Origin: Providencia rettgeri
Lineage (GTDB): Bacteria > Pseudomonadota > Gammaproteobacteria > Enterobacterales > Enterobacteriaceae
Assembly (NCBI RefSeq): GCF_023205015.1
Contig: NZ_CP096258.1
Coordinates: 1,984,001-2,048,000, forward strand
DNA: 64,000 nt
Reading direction: 5' to 3'
A program made the position numbers and the translations under genes. The notes beneath the pieces are model-generated. The model ran no database searches. It was not told the origin of the DNA and worked only from the letters and a program-made list of their open reading frames with translations. Shown in pieces: positions 1-9,320 of the stretch. Position 1 is the first letter of the stretch, and every line of letters starts with the position of its first letter.

Positions 1-683
1 CTCTAGCCGCGGCTTTCTGGCCAAAACGCGTTATTGTCCGTTTATCTGACTTCAAGTCAAATGAATATGCCAATTTAGTCGGCGGGGATATTTATGAGCC
101 TGAAGAAGAGAACCCAATGCTAGGTTTCCGTGGTGCTGGCCGTTATGTGTCTGACAGCTTCCGTGCCTGTTTTGCATTAGAGTGTGAAGCGGTGAAACGT
201 GTTCGTAATACGATGGGCCTAACGAATGTTGAAGTCATGATCCCATTTGTGCGTACCGTTGCACAAGCGGAGTCAGTAATAGCAGAACTGGCGAAACATG
301 ATTTGAAACGCGGTGAAAACGGTCTAAAAGTTATTATGATGTGCGAAATACCATCAAATGCTTTACTGGCGGACCAATTCCTCGAACATTTTGACGGTTT
401 CTCTATTGGTTCGAATGATATGACTCAGTTAACATTAGGCCTTGATAGGGACTCAGGTGTTGTTTCTGAATTATTCGATGAACGAAACGATGCAGTTAAA
501 GCGATGTTATCCATGGCGATACAAGCTGCAAAACGCCAAAACAAATATGTAGGCATTTGTGGTCAAGGGCCATCCGACCATCAAGACTTCGCCCAGTGGC
601 TGGTAGATGAAGGCATTGATAGTTTATCTTTAAACCCCGATACTGTCGTACAAACGTGGTTAACGATAGCTGAAAATCAATAG
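1..683 (+). CDS. ppsA: Phosphoenolpyruvate synthase, C-terminal part (5' end outside window)
   Basis: The open frame runs in from the left edge (codons in phase from base 3) and stops at 681-683. It encodes the C-terminal TIM-barrel part of PEP synthase, which makes phosphoenolpyruvate from pyruvate and ATP in gluconeogenesis. Visible family signatures are the PMLGFRGAGRY segment, EVMIPFVRT, the SIGSNDMTQL segment and GICGQGPSD, whose cysteine corresponds to the catalytic acid/base residue of the family. About 226 residues are present. An internal ATG at 117 is not the real start because the protein-like frame continues upstream. An intrinsic terminator follows directly. Identity is secure from sequence; the missing part cannot be judged. 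Confidence 0.96.
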   Translation, partial: LAAAFWPKRVIVRLSDFKSNEYANLVGGDIYEPEEENPMLGFRGAGRYVSDSFRACFALECEAVKRVRNTMGLTNVEVMIPFVRTVAQAESVIAELAKHDLKRGENGLKVIMMCEIPSNALLADQFLEHFDGFSIGSNDMTQLTLGLDRDSGVVSELFDERNDAVKAMLSMAIQAAKRQNKYVGICGQGPSDHQDFAQWLVDEGIDSLSLNPDTVVQTWLTIAENQ

Positions 684-706
684 TTATCTCATTTATTAAT
701 TATCAG

Positions 707-734
707 GCTGAATGTGAATAACATTCAGCCTTTT
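707..734 (+). terminator. Intrinsic terminator of ppsA
   Basis: A perfect 10-bp stem (707-716 with 721-730) around a 4-nt loop is followed by TTTT, 24 nt after the ppsA stop codon. Confidence 0.8.
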
Positions 735-1053
735 CATTTACTTGATTAAAATGACCTATTGTAGAAATTGATAAATACGATTATCAGTAGATTAATATTA
801 AACAGTTCTGGATAACTGTTCATATAATACTTCTTGGGTATAAGAAAAAAATAAATTAAATATAATTACCCGCATTATGTGTATTAAGTTTTACAAGAGA
901 AACATATCCTAAATAGGCGTAACGAAACTTAATTAATTATATAACGCTAAAGGAGTAAGATTACTGATAATAATGACAGAAATTGATGTTAATCAATAAT
1001 TATAAACTGATGTTCTGATTGTGACATGAATAGTATTCATATTAAATTAAGAT

Positions 1054-1180
1054 AAAAAAAAAGCCTATCATGGGCTGACAGGCAAAGACTACACACAGCA
1101 ATTTAGTTAATAAAACCACGCCTAGAAGGGGATGGCATAGTTTTTTAGATCTAGATAATTGAATAATCGAATGTTAAACC
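1054..1180 (-). ncRNA. rprA: RprA small regulatory RNA
   Basis: On the minus strand the stretch TTGCTGTGTGTAGTCTTTGC (start of the 3' third) is identical to E. coli RprA. It is followed by a GC-rich hairpin and a run of nine U residues (1054-1062), the typical Rho-independent end of an Hfq-binding RNA. An upstream ATCCCC segment resembles the part of RprA that pairs with the rpoS leader. The 5' end is estimated from the promoter (-35 TTGAGA at 1209-1214, -10 TATAAT at 1187-1192). The position next to ydiK matches E. coli. In E. coli RprA activates rpoS translation and is made under RcsB control; that role here is inferred. Confidence 0.87.
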
Positions 1181-1186
1181 ATTCAT

Positions 1187-1214
1187 ATTATACTATCATT
1201 AAGAACACTCTCAA
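1187..1214 (-). promoter_or_regulatory. Promoter of rprA
   Basis: TTGAGA (1209-1214) and a perfect TATAAT (1187-1192) are separated by 16 bp on the minus strand and placed to start RNA near 1180. I could not pick out a convincing RcsB box upstream. Confidence 0.6.
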
Positions 1215-1393
1215 TATTAATATTAATCATTGTTACTTAACGAGAATTAATTCAATAGATTTATGTTAACATAAATTAGGCTAAATACTAACGTTAGAAT
1301 GTTAAATATTGTTTCTAAATATTAATGAGCGGCATTTATTAAGTTAGCAGGCATGCATAGCTTGAACATGCCTGCAACTAATTTAGTGCTATA

Positions 1394-2509
1394 CTACTTT
1401 TTAATCGAAAACTCTTCTTCTAGAAACTTTTCAGTTTCTGTTAAGTCTTCATTTGGAACAGCGACTTCATTCATCCAAGCTTTTAGTAAGCTATATGAAA
1501 CAGCTAATACAACTGGGCCAATAAACAACCCAATCATACCAAATGATAGAATTCCACCAATAACACCAATAAGGATCAAAACCATTGGTAAGTCTGCACC
1601 CATTTTAATTAACCATGGGCGTAGAACGCCATCCATGGTAGCAACAACTGCGGCCCATATAGCAAGAATAATTCCCCAGGTTGTATCACCTGTCCAAAAC
1701 AGCCAAATGACGGATGGCACCATAATGAGTAGAGGCCCCAATTGCGCCACACAGCATATAAACAACAAGACAGTCAAGATGGCGGCATAACCAATACCCG
1801 ACAAGGCAAGTCCAATTCCCCCGACGATGGCTTGAATTAGCGCGGTGACGACCACACCAAGGGCAACAGCCCGAATCGATTGCGCTGCTAACACGACAGC
1901 TGCATCCCCACGGATCCCAGCAAGACGTACAGCAAAGTGGCGGATGCCAACCATCACTGATTCACCTTTAAGGTAAAGCAAACCACTAAACAACAGCATG
2001 AGCATCAAATGAAAAACAAATCGTCCCGCGCTAATAGCTTGAGTGGCAAACCACCCTGCAGCTTGGCCAAAGTAGGGTTGAATTTTAGCCAGTAAAGCAT
2101 TACCACCACTGGCGACTAAACTATGCCATGCATAGTAAATTTTCTCACCGACCATTGGGATGGTATTTAGCCATTCTAAATCAGGCAATGTTAGGCTAGA
2201 TGGTGATTTGGCTAAATCAATAAGTGGGGTACTATTTTCAATAATGCTGCCGATGAGAATACCTAATGGGATAACGAATAGCAGTAATATAAGAAGAACC
2301 ATCACTAATGTCGCTAACCAGCGCTTGTGCCATAAGCGAGCTTCTAGCTTTAATAATAGTGGCCAAGTAGCAATGACCATCATTCCAGCCCATACAAAGC
2401 CAAGAATAAATGGATTAAGTACCCAAAAGCAGGCTGCTATCATTAAAACGATGGATAATAGGCCGAAAATAAGTTTGGGAAGATCCAAGCGTTTTTGCGA
2501 TTTTTCCAT
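1394..2509 (-). CDS. ydiK: YdiK, AI-2E family (UPF0118) permease
   Basis: This 371-residue inner-membrane protein belongs to the AI-2E/UPF0118 permease family. It has a short basic N-terminus, two closely spaced hydrophobic segments at about residues 15-50, one near 60-85, a soluble loop, then a C-terminal cluster of membrane helices rich in Gly/Ile/Leu ending near residue 345, and a charged tail. Length matches E. coli YdiK. It is divergent from ydiJ, exactly as in E. coli. The transported substrate of YdiK is not established; the family name comes from the TqsA autoinducer-2 exporter and should not be read as its function here. Confidence 0.9.
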   Translation of the reverse strand: MEKSQKRLDLPKLIFGLLSIVLMIAACFWVLNPFILGFVWAGMMVIATWPLLLKLEARLWHKRWLATLVMVLLILLLFVIPLGILIGSIIENSTPLIDLAKSPSSLTLPDLEWLNTIPMVGEKIYYAWHSLVASGGNALLAKIQPYFGQAAGWFATQAISAGRFVFHLMLMLLFSGLLYLKGESVMVGIRHFAVRLAGIRGDAAVVLAAQSIRAVALGVVVTALIQAIVGGIGLALSGIGYAAILTVLLFICCVAQLGPLLIMVPSVIWLFWTGDTTWGIILAIWAAVVATMDGVLRPWLIKMGADLPMVLILIGVIGGILSFGMIGLFIGPVVLAVSYSLLKAWMNEVAVPNEDLTETEKFLEEEFSIKK

Positions 2510-2765
2510 TAATGACTGATCCTTTACAAATGAAAATTCTGCGTGTGTGGCAAGTTTTTAGGTGAAAATAACGTAATTATTTTTCACGGTTAAAAAAAAC
2601 AATATTGTGGTATGGTTCATGATGGCAATGTCATCAGCGGCTGTGCTCTCTTTACAGGCTGTGAGGGTAATTCATCATAGACCTCAGACACTATTGTGCA
2701 ACTTTAAATAAAGATAGTACATAACGAGTAATGCGAACACTAAACAACAAGAGTCATCGTTAATA

Positions 2766-5700
2766 ATGATCCCGTGTATATCAGAAGCTCCTCATCTTAG
2801 TCATTTAGTCATCGAGTTCTTGCATGAGCTACAAGAACAGGGTTTTACTGGGGATAACGGCACCAGCTATGCTGAGCGTTTATCTATGGCGACGGACAAC
2901 AGTATTTACCAACTATTACCTCAAGCGGTTCTGTTTCCACGTTCGAGTGCAGATGTACAAATTATCACTCGTCTTGCAGGGCAAGCAAAGTTTCGTGAGC
3001 TTAGCTTTACACCTCGGGGAGGAGGGACGGGAACTAATGGGCAATCCTTAACTGAAGGGATTGTTGTCGATATGTCCCGTTACATGAACCGTATTTTAGA
3101 AATAAACCCAGAGCAAGGTTGGGTTAAAGTTGAGGCAGGGGTCATCAAAGACCAATTAAATCAGTACCTCAAGCCTTACGGTTATTTCTTTTCACCTGAA
3201 TTATCCACCAGTAACCGAGCAACGTTAGGTGGGATGATCAACACTGACGCATCAGGCCAAGGCTCATTAGTTTATGGAAAAACGTCTGATCACGTATTAG
3301 GTGTCAAAGCCATGGTGTTAGGTGGTGAATGCCTAGATACACGCGCTATGCCTATCGAACTCGCCCAAACGATTGCGTCAGAAGATTCTACGGTGGGGCG
3401 CATTTATAAAACGGTGTTAGAACGCTGTTTAGAGCAACGTCCATTAATTGAAGAAAAATTTCCTAAGTTAAACCGTTTCCTAACTGGCTATGATTTACGT
3501 CATGTATTTAATGATGCACTAACCGAATTTGACCTTACCCGCATTTTGACTGGGTCTGAAGGGTCTTTAGCCTTTATTACCGAGGCGACGCTTGATATCA
3601 CACCTTTGCCAAAAGTACGGCGCTTAGTAAATGTAAAATATGACTCTTTTGAGTCCGCATTGCGTAATGCGCCTTTTATGGTTGAAGCGAAAGCACTGTC
3701 TGTTGAAACCGTGGATTCAAAAGTACTTAACTTGGCAAAAGAAGACATCGTTTGGCATTCCGTAAAAGCCTTAATTACAGATGTGCCAAATAAAGAAATG
3801 TTAGGGTTAAACATCGTCGAATTTAGTGGTGACGACGAAGATGAAATCAATCAATTGACTGAAAGCCTGTGCCAACGCTTAGACGAATTAATGGCAAGCA
3901 ACCAAGCCGGAGTGATTGGCTATCAAACTTGTCATGATCTTGAAGATATTACGCGTATTTATAACATGCGTAAAAAAGCGGTTGGGTTGTTGGGTAATAG
4001 TAAAGGCGCAGCGAAACCAATTCCATTTGTTGAGGATACCTGCGTTCCCCCTGAGCATCTCGCAGACTATATAGTAGAATTTCGTGCATTATTAGACAGT
4101 CATAACTTGAATTATGGCATGTTTGGCCATGTAGATGCAGGTGTCTTACACGTTCGTCCCGCACTTGATATGTGTGATCCGCAACAAGAAGTATTGATGA
4201 AACAAATTTCTGATGAAATTGTGGCATTAACCGCGAAATACGGTGGACTACTGTGGGGGGAGCATGGGAAAGGTTTCCGTGCACAATATAGCCCTGAATT
4301 TTTTGGTGATGTGTTATACGCTGAACTGCGTAACATCAAAGCCGCTTTTGACCCCGATAACCGTTTGAACCCGGGTAAAATCTGTCCGCCTGCAGGGCTA
4401 GATGCACCGATGAAGCAGGTTGATGATATCAAGCGAGGAACGTATGACCGGCAAATTCCAGTCCAAATGCGCCAAGAATTCCGTGGTGCAATGGAGTGTA
4501 ATGGCAATGGGCTGTGTTTTAATTTTGATGTGAAAAGTCCGATGTGCCCGTCGATGAAGGTGAGCGGTCAACGAGTCCATTCCCCGAAAGGCCGCGCGAC
4601 ACTTGTTCGCGAATGGTTAAGGTTACTCGCGGAACAAGGCGTTACACCAGAACACCTTGAAAAAGGTATTACACAAAGCCAACCAACATTGCGTGGTCTC
4701 ATAGAGAAAACCCGTAACACTTGGCGTGCGAAGCAAGGCGATTATGACTTCTCTCACGAGGTGAAAGCCTCAATGGCAGGGTGCCTTGCCTGTAAAGCCT
4801 GTTCAACTCAATGCCCGATCAAAATTGATGTGCCCTCATTTAGAGCGAAATTTTTAGCGTTGTACCATGGCCGCTATTTACGTCCTATTCGGGATCACAT
4901 TGTTGCGAACGTTGAAGCAAGTGCCCCATTATTTTCCAAAGTGCCGGGGGTATTTAATTTCTTTTTGCGTCAACCAATGGTGCAAAAATTGAGCCAACAC
5001 ACTATAGGTATGGTGGATTTACCGTTGTTTTCTCAACCCACGTTAAAACAAGAACTTTCAGGGCATGCCGCAGTTTCTGTCACGCTTGAACAACTTGAAA
5101 GTATGACGGGTTCACAGCGTGAAAAATATGTGCTGGTGGTTCAAGACCCTTTCACCAGTTATTACGATGCCAAAGTAGTGGCAGATTTTGTCCGCTTAAT
5201 CGAAAAATTAGGCCTTAAACCTGTATTGTTACCGTTCTCACCGAATGGAAAAGCACAACACATCAAAGGTTTTTTAGCGAAGTTTGCGAAAACAGCACGT
5301 AAGACTGCGGACTTTTTAAATCGAGTGGCAAAGTTACAGCTGCCAATGGTTGGTGTTGACCCTGCGCTGGTACTTTGTTACCGCGATGAATATCATGAAA
5401 TTTTAGGCAAAGAACAATGCCAATTTACGGTGATGTTGGCGCATGAGTGGTTAATGACATTGCCTGAACCACACAATATGCAAACGGCATCGGCTCAACC
5501 GTGGTATTTTTTCGGTCATTGTACGGAATCAACGGCTTTACCTAATAGTGCGAATCAATGGGCAGCGTTATTTGCTCGCTTTGGGCAAACATTAAATAAT
5601 GTTAGTGTTGGATGTTGTGGCATGGCAGGGACTTATGGGCACGAAGTAGCGAATCTTGAAAATTCAAAAGGAATTTATAACTTATCGTGGAAAGGTGCAA

Positions 5701-5819
5701 TGTCTCCTTTACCAAAAGATCGCTGTTTGAGTTCAGGTTACTCTTGCCGTAGCCAAGTTAAGCGAATGGAAAATGTAGCAATAAAACATCCTATTCAAGC
5801 CCTGTTGGAGATAGTTTAA
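2766..5819 (+). CDS. ydiJ: YdiJ, FAD/iron-sulfur 2-hydroxyacid dehydrogenase
   Basis: A 1017-residue flavoprotein very close to E. coli YdiJ, a membrane-associated D-2-hydroxyglutarate dehydrogenase-type enzyme. It is a fusion: an N-terminal FAD-binding domain of the vanillyl-alcohol-oxidase type (PRGGGTGTNGQ near residue 85, GGMINTDASGQG near 158), an FAD-linked oxidase C-terminal domain containing GMFGHVDAGVLHVRPALD, and a C-terminal iron-sulfur half with a ferredoxin-like CxxCxxCxxxC motif (Cys 673, 676, 679, 683) followed by a cysteine-rich CCG-type region (GCCGMAGTYGH). The stop codon overlaps the start of menI by one base, so the two are translated as a unit. Electron acceptor and physiological substrate are inferred from the family. 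Confidence 0.95.
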   Translation: MIPCISEAPHLSHLVIEFLHELQEQGFTGDNGTSYAERLSMATDNSIYQLLPQAVLFPRSSADVQIITRLAGQAKFRELSFTPRGGGTGTNGQSLTEGIVVDMSRYMNRILEINPEQGWVKVEAGVIKDQLNQYLKPYGYFFSPELSTSNRATLGGMINTDASGQGSLVYGKTSDHVLGVKAMVLGGECLDTRAMPIELAQTIASEDSTVGRIYKTVLERCLEQRPLIEEKFPKLNRFLTGYDLRHVFNDALTEFDLTRILTGSEGSLAFITEATLDITPLPKVRRLVNVKYDSFESALRNAPFMVEAKALSVETVDSKVLNLAKEDIVWHSVKALITDVPNKEMLGLNIVEFSGDDEDEINQLTESLCQRLDELMASNQAGVIGYQTCHDLEDITRIYNMRKKAVGLLGNSKGAAKPIPFVEDTCVPPEHLADYIVEFRALLDSHNLNYGMFGHVDAGVLHVRPALDMCDPQQEVLMKQISDEIVALTAKYGGLLWGEHGKGFRAQYSPEFFGDVLYAELRNIKAAFDPDNRLNPGKICPPAGLDAPMKQVDDIKRGTYDRQIPVQMRQEFRGAMECNGNGLCFNFDVKSPMCPSMKVSGQRVHSPKGRATLVREWLRLLAEQGVTPEHLEKGITQSQPTLRGLIEKTRNTWRAKQGDYDFSHEVKASMAGCLACKACSTQCPIKIDVPSFRAKFLALYHGRYLRPIRDHIVANVEASAPLFSKVPGVFNFFLRQPMVQKLSQHTIGMVDLPLFSQPTLKQELSGHAAVSVTLEQLESMTGSQREKYVLVVQDPFTSYYDAKVVADFVRLIEKLGLKPVLLPFSPNGKAQHIKGFLAKFAKTARKTADFLNRVAKLQLPMVGVDPALVLCYRDEYHEILGKEQCQFTVMLAHEWLMTLPEPHNMQTASAQPWYFFGHCTESTALPNSANQWAALFARFGQTLNNVSVGCCGMAGTYGHEVANLENSKGIYNLSWKGAMSPLPKDRCLSSGYSCRSQVKRMENVAIKHPIQALLEIV

Positions 5820-6235
5820 TGATTTGGAAACGTCAATTTAATTTGCAACAACTCGCTGAAATGTCAAAAACCTGCATGTTAGGGCATCTCGGTATTGAAA
5901 TAACGGCAATTGGAGATGATTATTTAGAAGGAATAATGCCTGTTGATCATCGTACCAAACAGCCTTTTGGGTTATTGCATGGTGGTGCTTCCGTTGTATT
6001 AGCTGAATCCTTAGGTTCAATTGCGGGTTATATGTGCTCGGAAGGGGAACAAAAGGTGGTCGGGTTGGAAATCAATGCAAACCATGTTCGTGCTGCTCGT
6101 TCAGGGGTTGTGAAGGGGATTTGTAAACCTATTCATTTAGGGCGTCGCCAGCAAGTGTGGAATATTGAAATTTTCAATGAACAAGGAAAATTGTGTTGTA
6201 CTTCTCGCCTGACAACTGCGGTATTATTTGAATAA
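5819..6235 (+). CDS. menI: 1,4-dihydroxy-2-naphthoyl-CoA thioesterase
   Basis: A 138-residue hotdog-fold thioesterase of the YdiI/MenI family. It hydrolyses 1,4-dihydroxy-2-naphthoyl-CoA in menaquinone synthesis. The family signature HGGASVVLAESLGS is present, with the expected catalytic glutamate at residue 63. Its ATG overlaps the ydiJ TAA, indicating translational coupling, and the gene order ydiJ-menI-suf is that of E. coli. An attenuator-like hairpin follows. The alternative is a general acyl-CoA thioesterase of the PaaI group, but synteny supports MenI. Confidence 0.92.
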   Translation: MIWKRQFNLQQLAEMSKTCMLGHLGIEITAIGDDYLEGIMPVDHRTKQPFGLLHGGASVVLAESLGSIAGYMCSEGEQKVVGLEINANHVRAARSGVVKGICKPIHLGRRQQVWNIEIFNEQGKLCCTSRLTTAVLFE

Positions 6236-6251
6236 TAACCATTTTAAATAT

Positions 6252-6298
6252 AGGGTTTTTGGCTAATCAAAGGCTGGATAACCCTATAAAACCCTTTT
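6252..6298 (+). terminator. Probable terminator after menI
   Basis: Arms at 6252-6259 and 6288-6295 (AGGGTTTT / AAAACCCT) are followed by TTTT. An alternative pairing, 6249-6255 with 6282-6288, would exclude the first, so two mutually exclusive hairpins are possible. Confidence 0.55.
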
Positions 6299-6532
6299 CA
6301 TTGTGTGGCTTTATGGCCATTCTTTCTATAAATTCATTTTTATCAAGTTAATTAAGTTGTATAATAAATGCATCTTTATTAATTTGTGTCATTTAAGTGT
6401 ATTATTTAGTACAAATTTAAATGAAAAACACAACTCTATTTACTTGTTATTTATCAATGAATTATGCTGGTTTTTCTAGGGTGCTGTTTGTTTTTTAATC
6501 TAAGAGTGAGCAAGAAAAGAGCTAAAATAGCT

Positions 6533-6581
6533 ATAACCTCTTAAAACAAATGGTTGAAGTCAATTAGCTAATCATTACCAT
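6533..6581 (+). promoter_or_regulatory. Candidate suf promoter with IscR type-2-like site
   Basis: The stretch 6533-6558 (ATAACC...ATGGTTGAA) resembles the apo-IscR type 2 consensus with two deviations. It overlaps a possible -35 TTGAAG (6554-6559), with -10 TACCAT at 6576-6581. In E. coli IscR activates suf from such a position. The upstream gap 6236-6532 otherwise shows only AT-rich sequence and the menI terminator. Assignment is by eye. Confidence 0.35.
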
Positions 6582-6643
6582 AGGGTAGGCAGAGTTAATC
6601 TCTTGATAACAGGCTGAAAAGCCATAAGAAATGTGGGGTCAAT

Positions 6644-7012
6644 ATGACTGACGGTGTAGAGACATTTTCATTTGATGAAAACAATTGGCAGGGAGTTAAC
6701 CTGACACAAAGCGCTGCAAAACAAATCAAAAAATTGATGGTGCAAAACCCAAACACAAAAGGGCTTTCACTCGGCGTAAAACAGTCTGGCTGCGCAGGTT
6801 TCGGTTATGTGTTTGAGATGATCGAAAACCCAACAGACCAACACCTGTTATTTGAACTCGATGGCGCACACCTTTATGTGCCAAAAGAAGCAATGCCATT
6901 TATTGATGGCACAGTCGTTGATTTTGTCCAAGAAGGGCTGAATCAAATTTTCAAATTTAATAACCCGAAAGCCCAACATGCCTGTGGGTGTGGTGAAAGC
7001 TTCGGCGTTTAA
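6644..7012 (+). CDS. sufA: SufA, A-type iron-sulfur carrier
   Basis: A 122-residue A-type carrier that receives [Fe-S] clusters from the SufBCD scaffold and passes them to target proteins in the cytoplasm. The three invariant cysteines are visible: Cys50 in KQSGCAGFGY, and Cys114 and Cys116 in the HACGCGESF tail. It is the first gene of a complete sufABCDSE operon with 16 nt to sufB. The closest alternatives are IscA and ErpA, but operon position and N-terminal extension fit SufA. E. coli suf responds to OxyR, IscR and Fur; one IscR-like site is seen upstream here. Confidence 0.95.
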   Translation: MTDGVETFSFDENNWQGVNLTQSAAKQIKKLMVQNPNTKGLSLGVKQSGCAGFGYVFEMIENPTDQHLLFELDGAHLYVPKEAMPFIDGTVVDFVQEGLNQIFKFNNPKAQHACGCGESFGV

Positions 7013-7028
7013 CATGTGAAGTCAGATT

Positions 7029-8528
7029 ATGTCACAGAGCAATGTAGAAGTTGGCGATGATGTTCAAAGCTGGCTTGATGACCAGCGTTATAAAGAAGGC
7101 TTCTTTACTGAAGTCGCAACTGATGAAATGGCGAAAGGTATCAACGAAGATGTGATCCGTGCCATTTCAGCAAAACGTAATGAGCCTGAGTGGATGCTCC
7201 AATTCCGTCTTGATGCCTTTAATCACTGGAAAGGCATGGAAGAACCTCATTGGCTGAAAGCGAATTACCCAAATCTCGATTATCAGGACTACAGCTATTA
7301 CTCAGCGCCATCTTGTGGCTCATGCGATGATACTTGTGGTTCGCAAACTGGTGCGACACAAGGCACTGGTGTGGCTGAAACCAATAATTATTTAACCGCT
7401 GAAGTTGAAGAAGCCTTTAACCAGTTGGGTGTTCCTGTCCGTGAAGGGAAGGCCGTTGCGGTAGATGCAATTTTTGACTCGGTCTCGGTATCAACAACGT
7501 ACCGTGATGACCTCGCGAAACATGGGGTTATTTTTTGTTCGTTCAGTGAAGCTATTCAAGAGTACCCTGAACTGGTACAGAAATATCTCGGCTCAGTTGT
7601 TTCGAGCCATGATAACTTTTTTGCGGCATTAAATGCGGCGGTAGCTTCAGATGGTACGTTTGTGTATGTACCAAAAGGCGTACATTGCCCAATGGAGCTA
7701 TCAACGTATTTTAGGATCAACGCAGCCAAAACAGGCCAGTTTGAGCGTACGATTTTAATTGCCGATGAAGGTAGTTATGTCAGCTATATCGAAGGGTGTT
7801 CTGCACCTGTTCGTGATAGTTATCAGCTTCATGCTGCGGTTGTTGAAGTGATTATTCATAAAGATGCTGAAGTGAAATATTCAACAGTCCAAAACTGGTT
7901 CTCTGGTGGAGATAGCGAAGCGGGTGGGATCCTGAACTTTGTGACTAAGCGCGCACTGTGTGAGGGTGAAAATTCTAAAATGTCATGGACGCAGTCAGAA
8001 ACAGGCTCTGCCATCACATGGAAATACCCAAGCGTCATCCTAAAAGGGGACAACTCAGTCGGTGAATTTTACTCCGTTGCATTAACAAACGGCAATCAAC
8101 AAGCGGATACCGGAACGAAAATGATCCATATCGGGAAAAACACCCGTTCCACGATCATTTCTAAAGGTATTTCTGCGGGTAAAAGCCAAAACAGTTACCG
8201 TGGTTTAGTAAAAATTTTACCGAGTGCACATAATGCACGTAACTTTACCCAATGTGACTCTATGTTAATTGGTACACAGTGTGGTGCACATACTTTCCCC
8301 TATGTGGAAGTGAAAAATAATACGGCACAGCTCGAACATGAAGCAACAACCTCACGCATTGGGGAAGACCAGTTATTTTACTGTTTACAACGTGGTATCA
8401 GCGAAGACGATGCAATTTCAATGATTGTAAATGGTTTCTGTAAGGATGTGTTCTCGGAGCTCCCATTAGAATTTGCCGTAGAAGCACAAAAATTACTGGC
8501 GATCAGCTTAGAGCACAGCGTGGGCTGA
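7029..8528 (+). CDS. sufB: SufB, Fe-S cluster scaffold subunit
   Basis: A 499-residue SufB, core of the SufBC2D scaffold on which clusters are assembled from SufE-delivered persulfide sulfur. The family sequence is continuous: the cysteine cluster SCGSCDDTCGSQ near residue 100, the beta-helix core, and the conserved NFTQCDSMLIG segment near residue 410 whose cysteine accepts sulfur in E. coli SufB. Length is close to E. coli (495). It lies between sufA and sufC in one transcription unit, 45 nt before sufC. Confidence 0.97.
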   Translation: MSQSNVEVGDDVQSWLDDQRYKEGFFTEVATDEMAKGINEDVIRAISAKRNEPEWMLQFRLDAFNHWKGMEEPHWLKANYPNLDYQDYSYYSAPSCGSCDDTCGSQTGATQGTGVAETNNYLTAEVEEAFNQLGVPVREGKAVAVDAIFDSVSVSTTYRDDLAKHGVIFCSFSEAIQEYPELVQKYLGSVVSSHDNFFAALNAAVASDGTFVYVPKGVHCPMELSTYFRINAAKTGQFERTILIADEGSYVSYIEGCSAPVRDSYQLHAAVVEVIIHKDAEVKYSTVQNWFSGGDSEAGGILNFVTKRALCEGENSKMSWTQSETGSAITWKYPSVILKGDNSVGEFYSVALTNGNQQADTGTKMIHIGKNTRSTIISKGISAGKSQNSYRGLVKILPSAHNARNFTQCDSMLIGTQCGAHTFPYVEVKNNTAQLEHEATTSRIGEDQLFYCLQRGISEDDAISMIVNGFCKDVFSELPLEFAVEAQKLLAISLEHSVG

Positions 8529-8573
8529 TCCTAATCGAGTTTATTTGCGCTAAAGCGCTAAAGGCATGTAAAT

Positions 8574-9320
8574 ATGTTAAGTGTTAAAGATTTACACGTG
8601 AGTGTAGAAGGTAATGAGATTTTAAAAGGGTTATCTCTGGAAGTAAAACCGGGGGAAGTTCATGCCATCATGGGGCCAAATGGCTCAGGTAAAAGTACAT
8701 TATCAGCCACACTTGCTGGCCGCGAAGAGTATGAAATTGATAGCGGTGAAGTAACGTTTAAAGGTAAAGACCTGTTTGAATTAGATCCCGAAGAGCGTGC
8801 AGGGGAAGGTGTTTTTCTCGCATTCCAATACCCAGTCGAAATTCCAGGGGTCAGTAACCAATTTTTCTTACAAACGGCAGTTAATGCGGTTAGAGAATAT
8901 CGCCAGCAAGAAGCATTAGATCGTTTTGATTTTCAAGATTTTATTGAAGACAAAATCAAATTATTAGAAATGCCAGAAGATTTGCTTGCGCGTTCTGTCA
9001 ACGTAGGTTTCTCCGGTGGTGAGAAAAAACGTAATGATATCTTGCAGATGGCAGCACTAGAACCTCAATTGTGTATCCTCGATGAAACTGACTCCGGTTT
9101 AGATATTGATGCACTGAAAATTGTGGCTAACGGGGTGAATTCATTACGCTCGCCAGAGCGTTCATTCATCATTGTCACTCACTATCAGCGTATTTTGGAT
9201 TATGTGAAACCTGACTTTGTCCATGTGTTATATCAAGGGAAAATCATCAAATCAGGTGATTTCAGTTTAGCGAAAAAACTGGAGGAGCAGGGTTATGGCT
9301 GGCTTATTGACCAACAGTGA
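8574..9320 (+). CDS. sufC: SufC, ABC-type ATPase of the Suf scaffold
   Basis: A 248-residue cytoplasmic ABC ATPase that drives conformational change of the SufBCD complex. Walker A GPNGSGKS is at residues 34-41, the signature is NVGFSGGEKKRND, and the Walker B region reads LCILDETDSGLD, all typical of SufC. It lacks membrane partners, as expected for this non-transport ABC protein. Its last 26 bases overlap the start of sufD, and the sufD ribosome-binding site lies inside sufC, so SufC and SufD synthesis are coupled. Confidence 0.97.
   Translation: MLSVKDLHVSVEGNEILKGLSLEVKPGEVHAIMGPNGSGKSTLSATLAGREEYEIDSGEVTFKGKDLFELDPEERAGEGVFLAFQYPVEIPGVSNQFFLQTAVNAVREYRQQEALDRFDFQDFIEDKIKLLEMPEDLLARSVNVGFSGGEKKRNDILQMAALEPQLCILDETDSGLDIDALKIVANGVNSLRSPERSFIIVTHYQRILDYVKPDFVHVLYQGKIIKSGDFSLAKKLEEQGYGWLIDQQ

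Noticed and set aside
1353..1790. Plus-strand open frame of 145 codons
   Set aside because: Lies wholly antisense inside ydiK, whose membrane-protein coding is unmistakable; a shadow frame.
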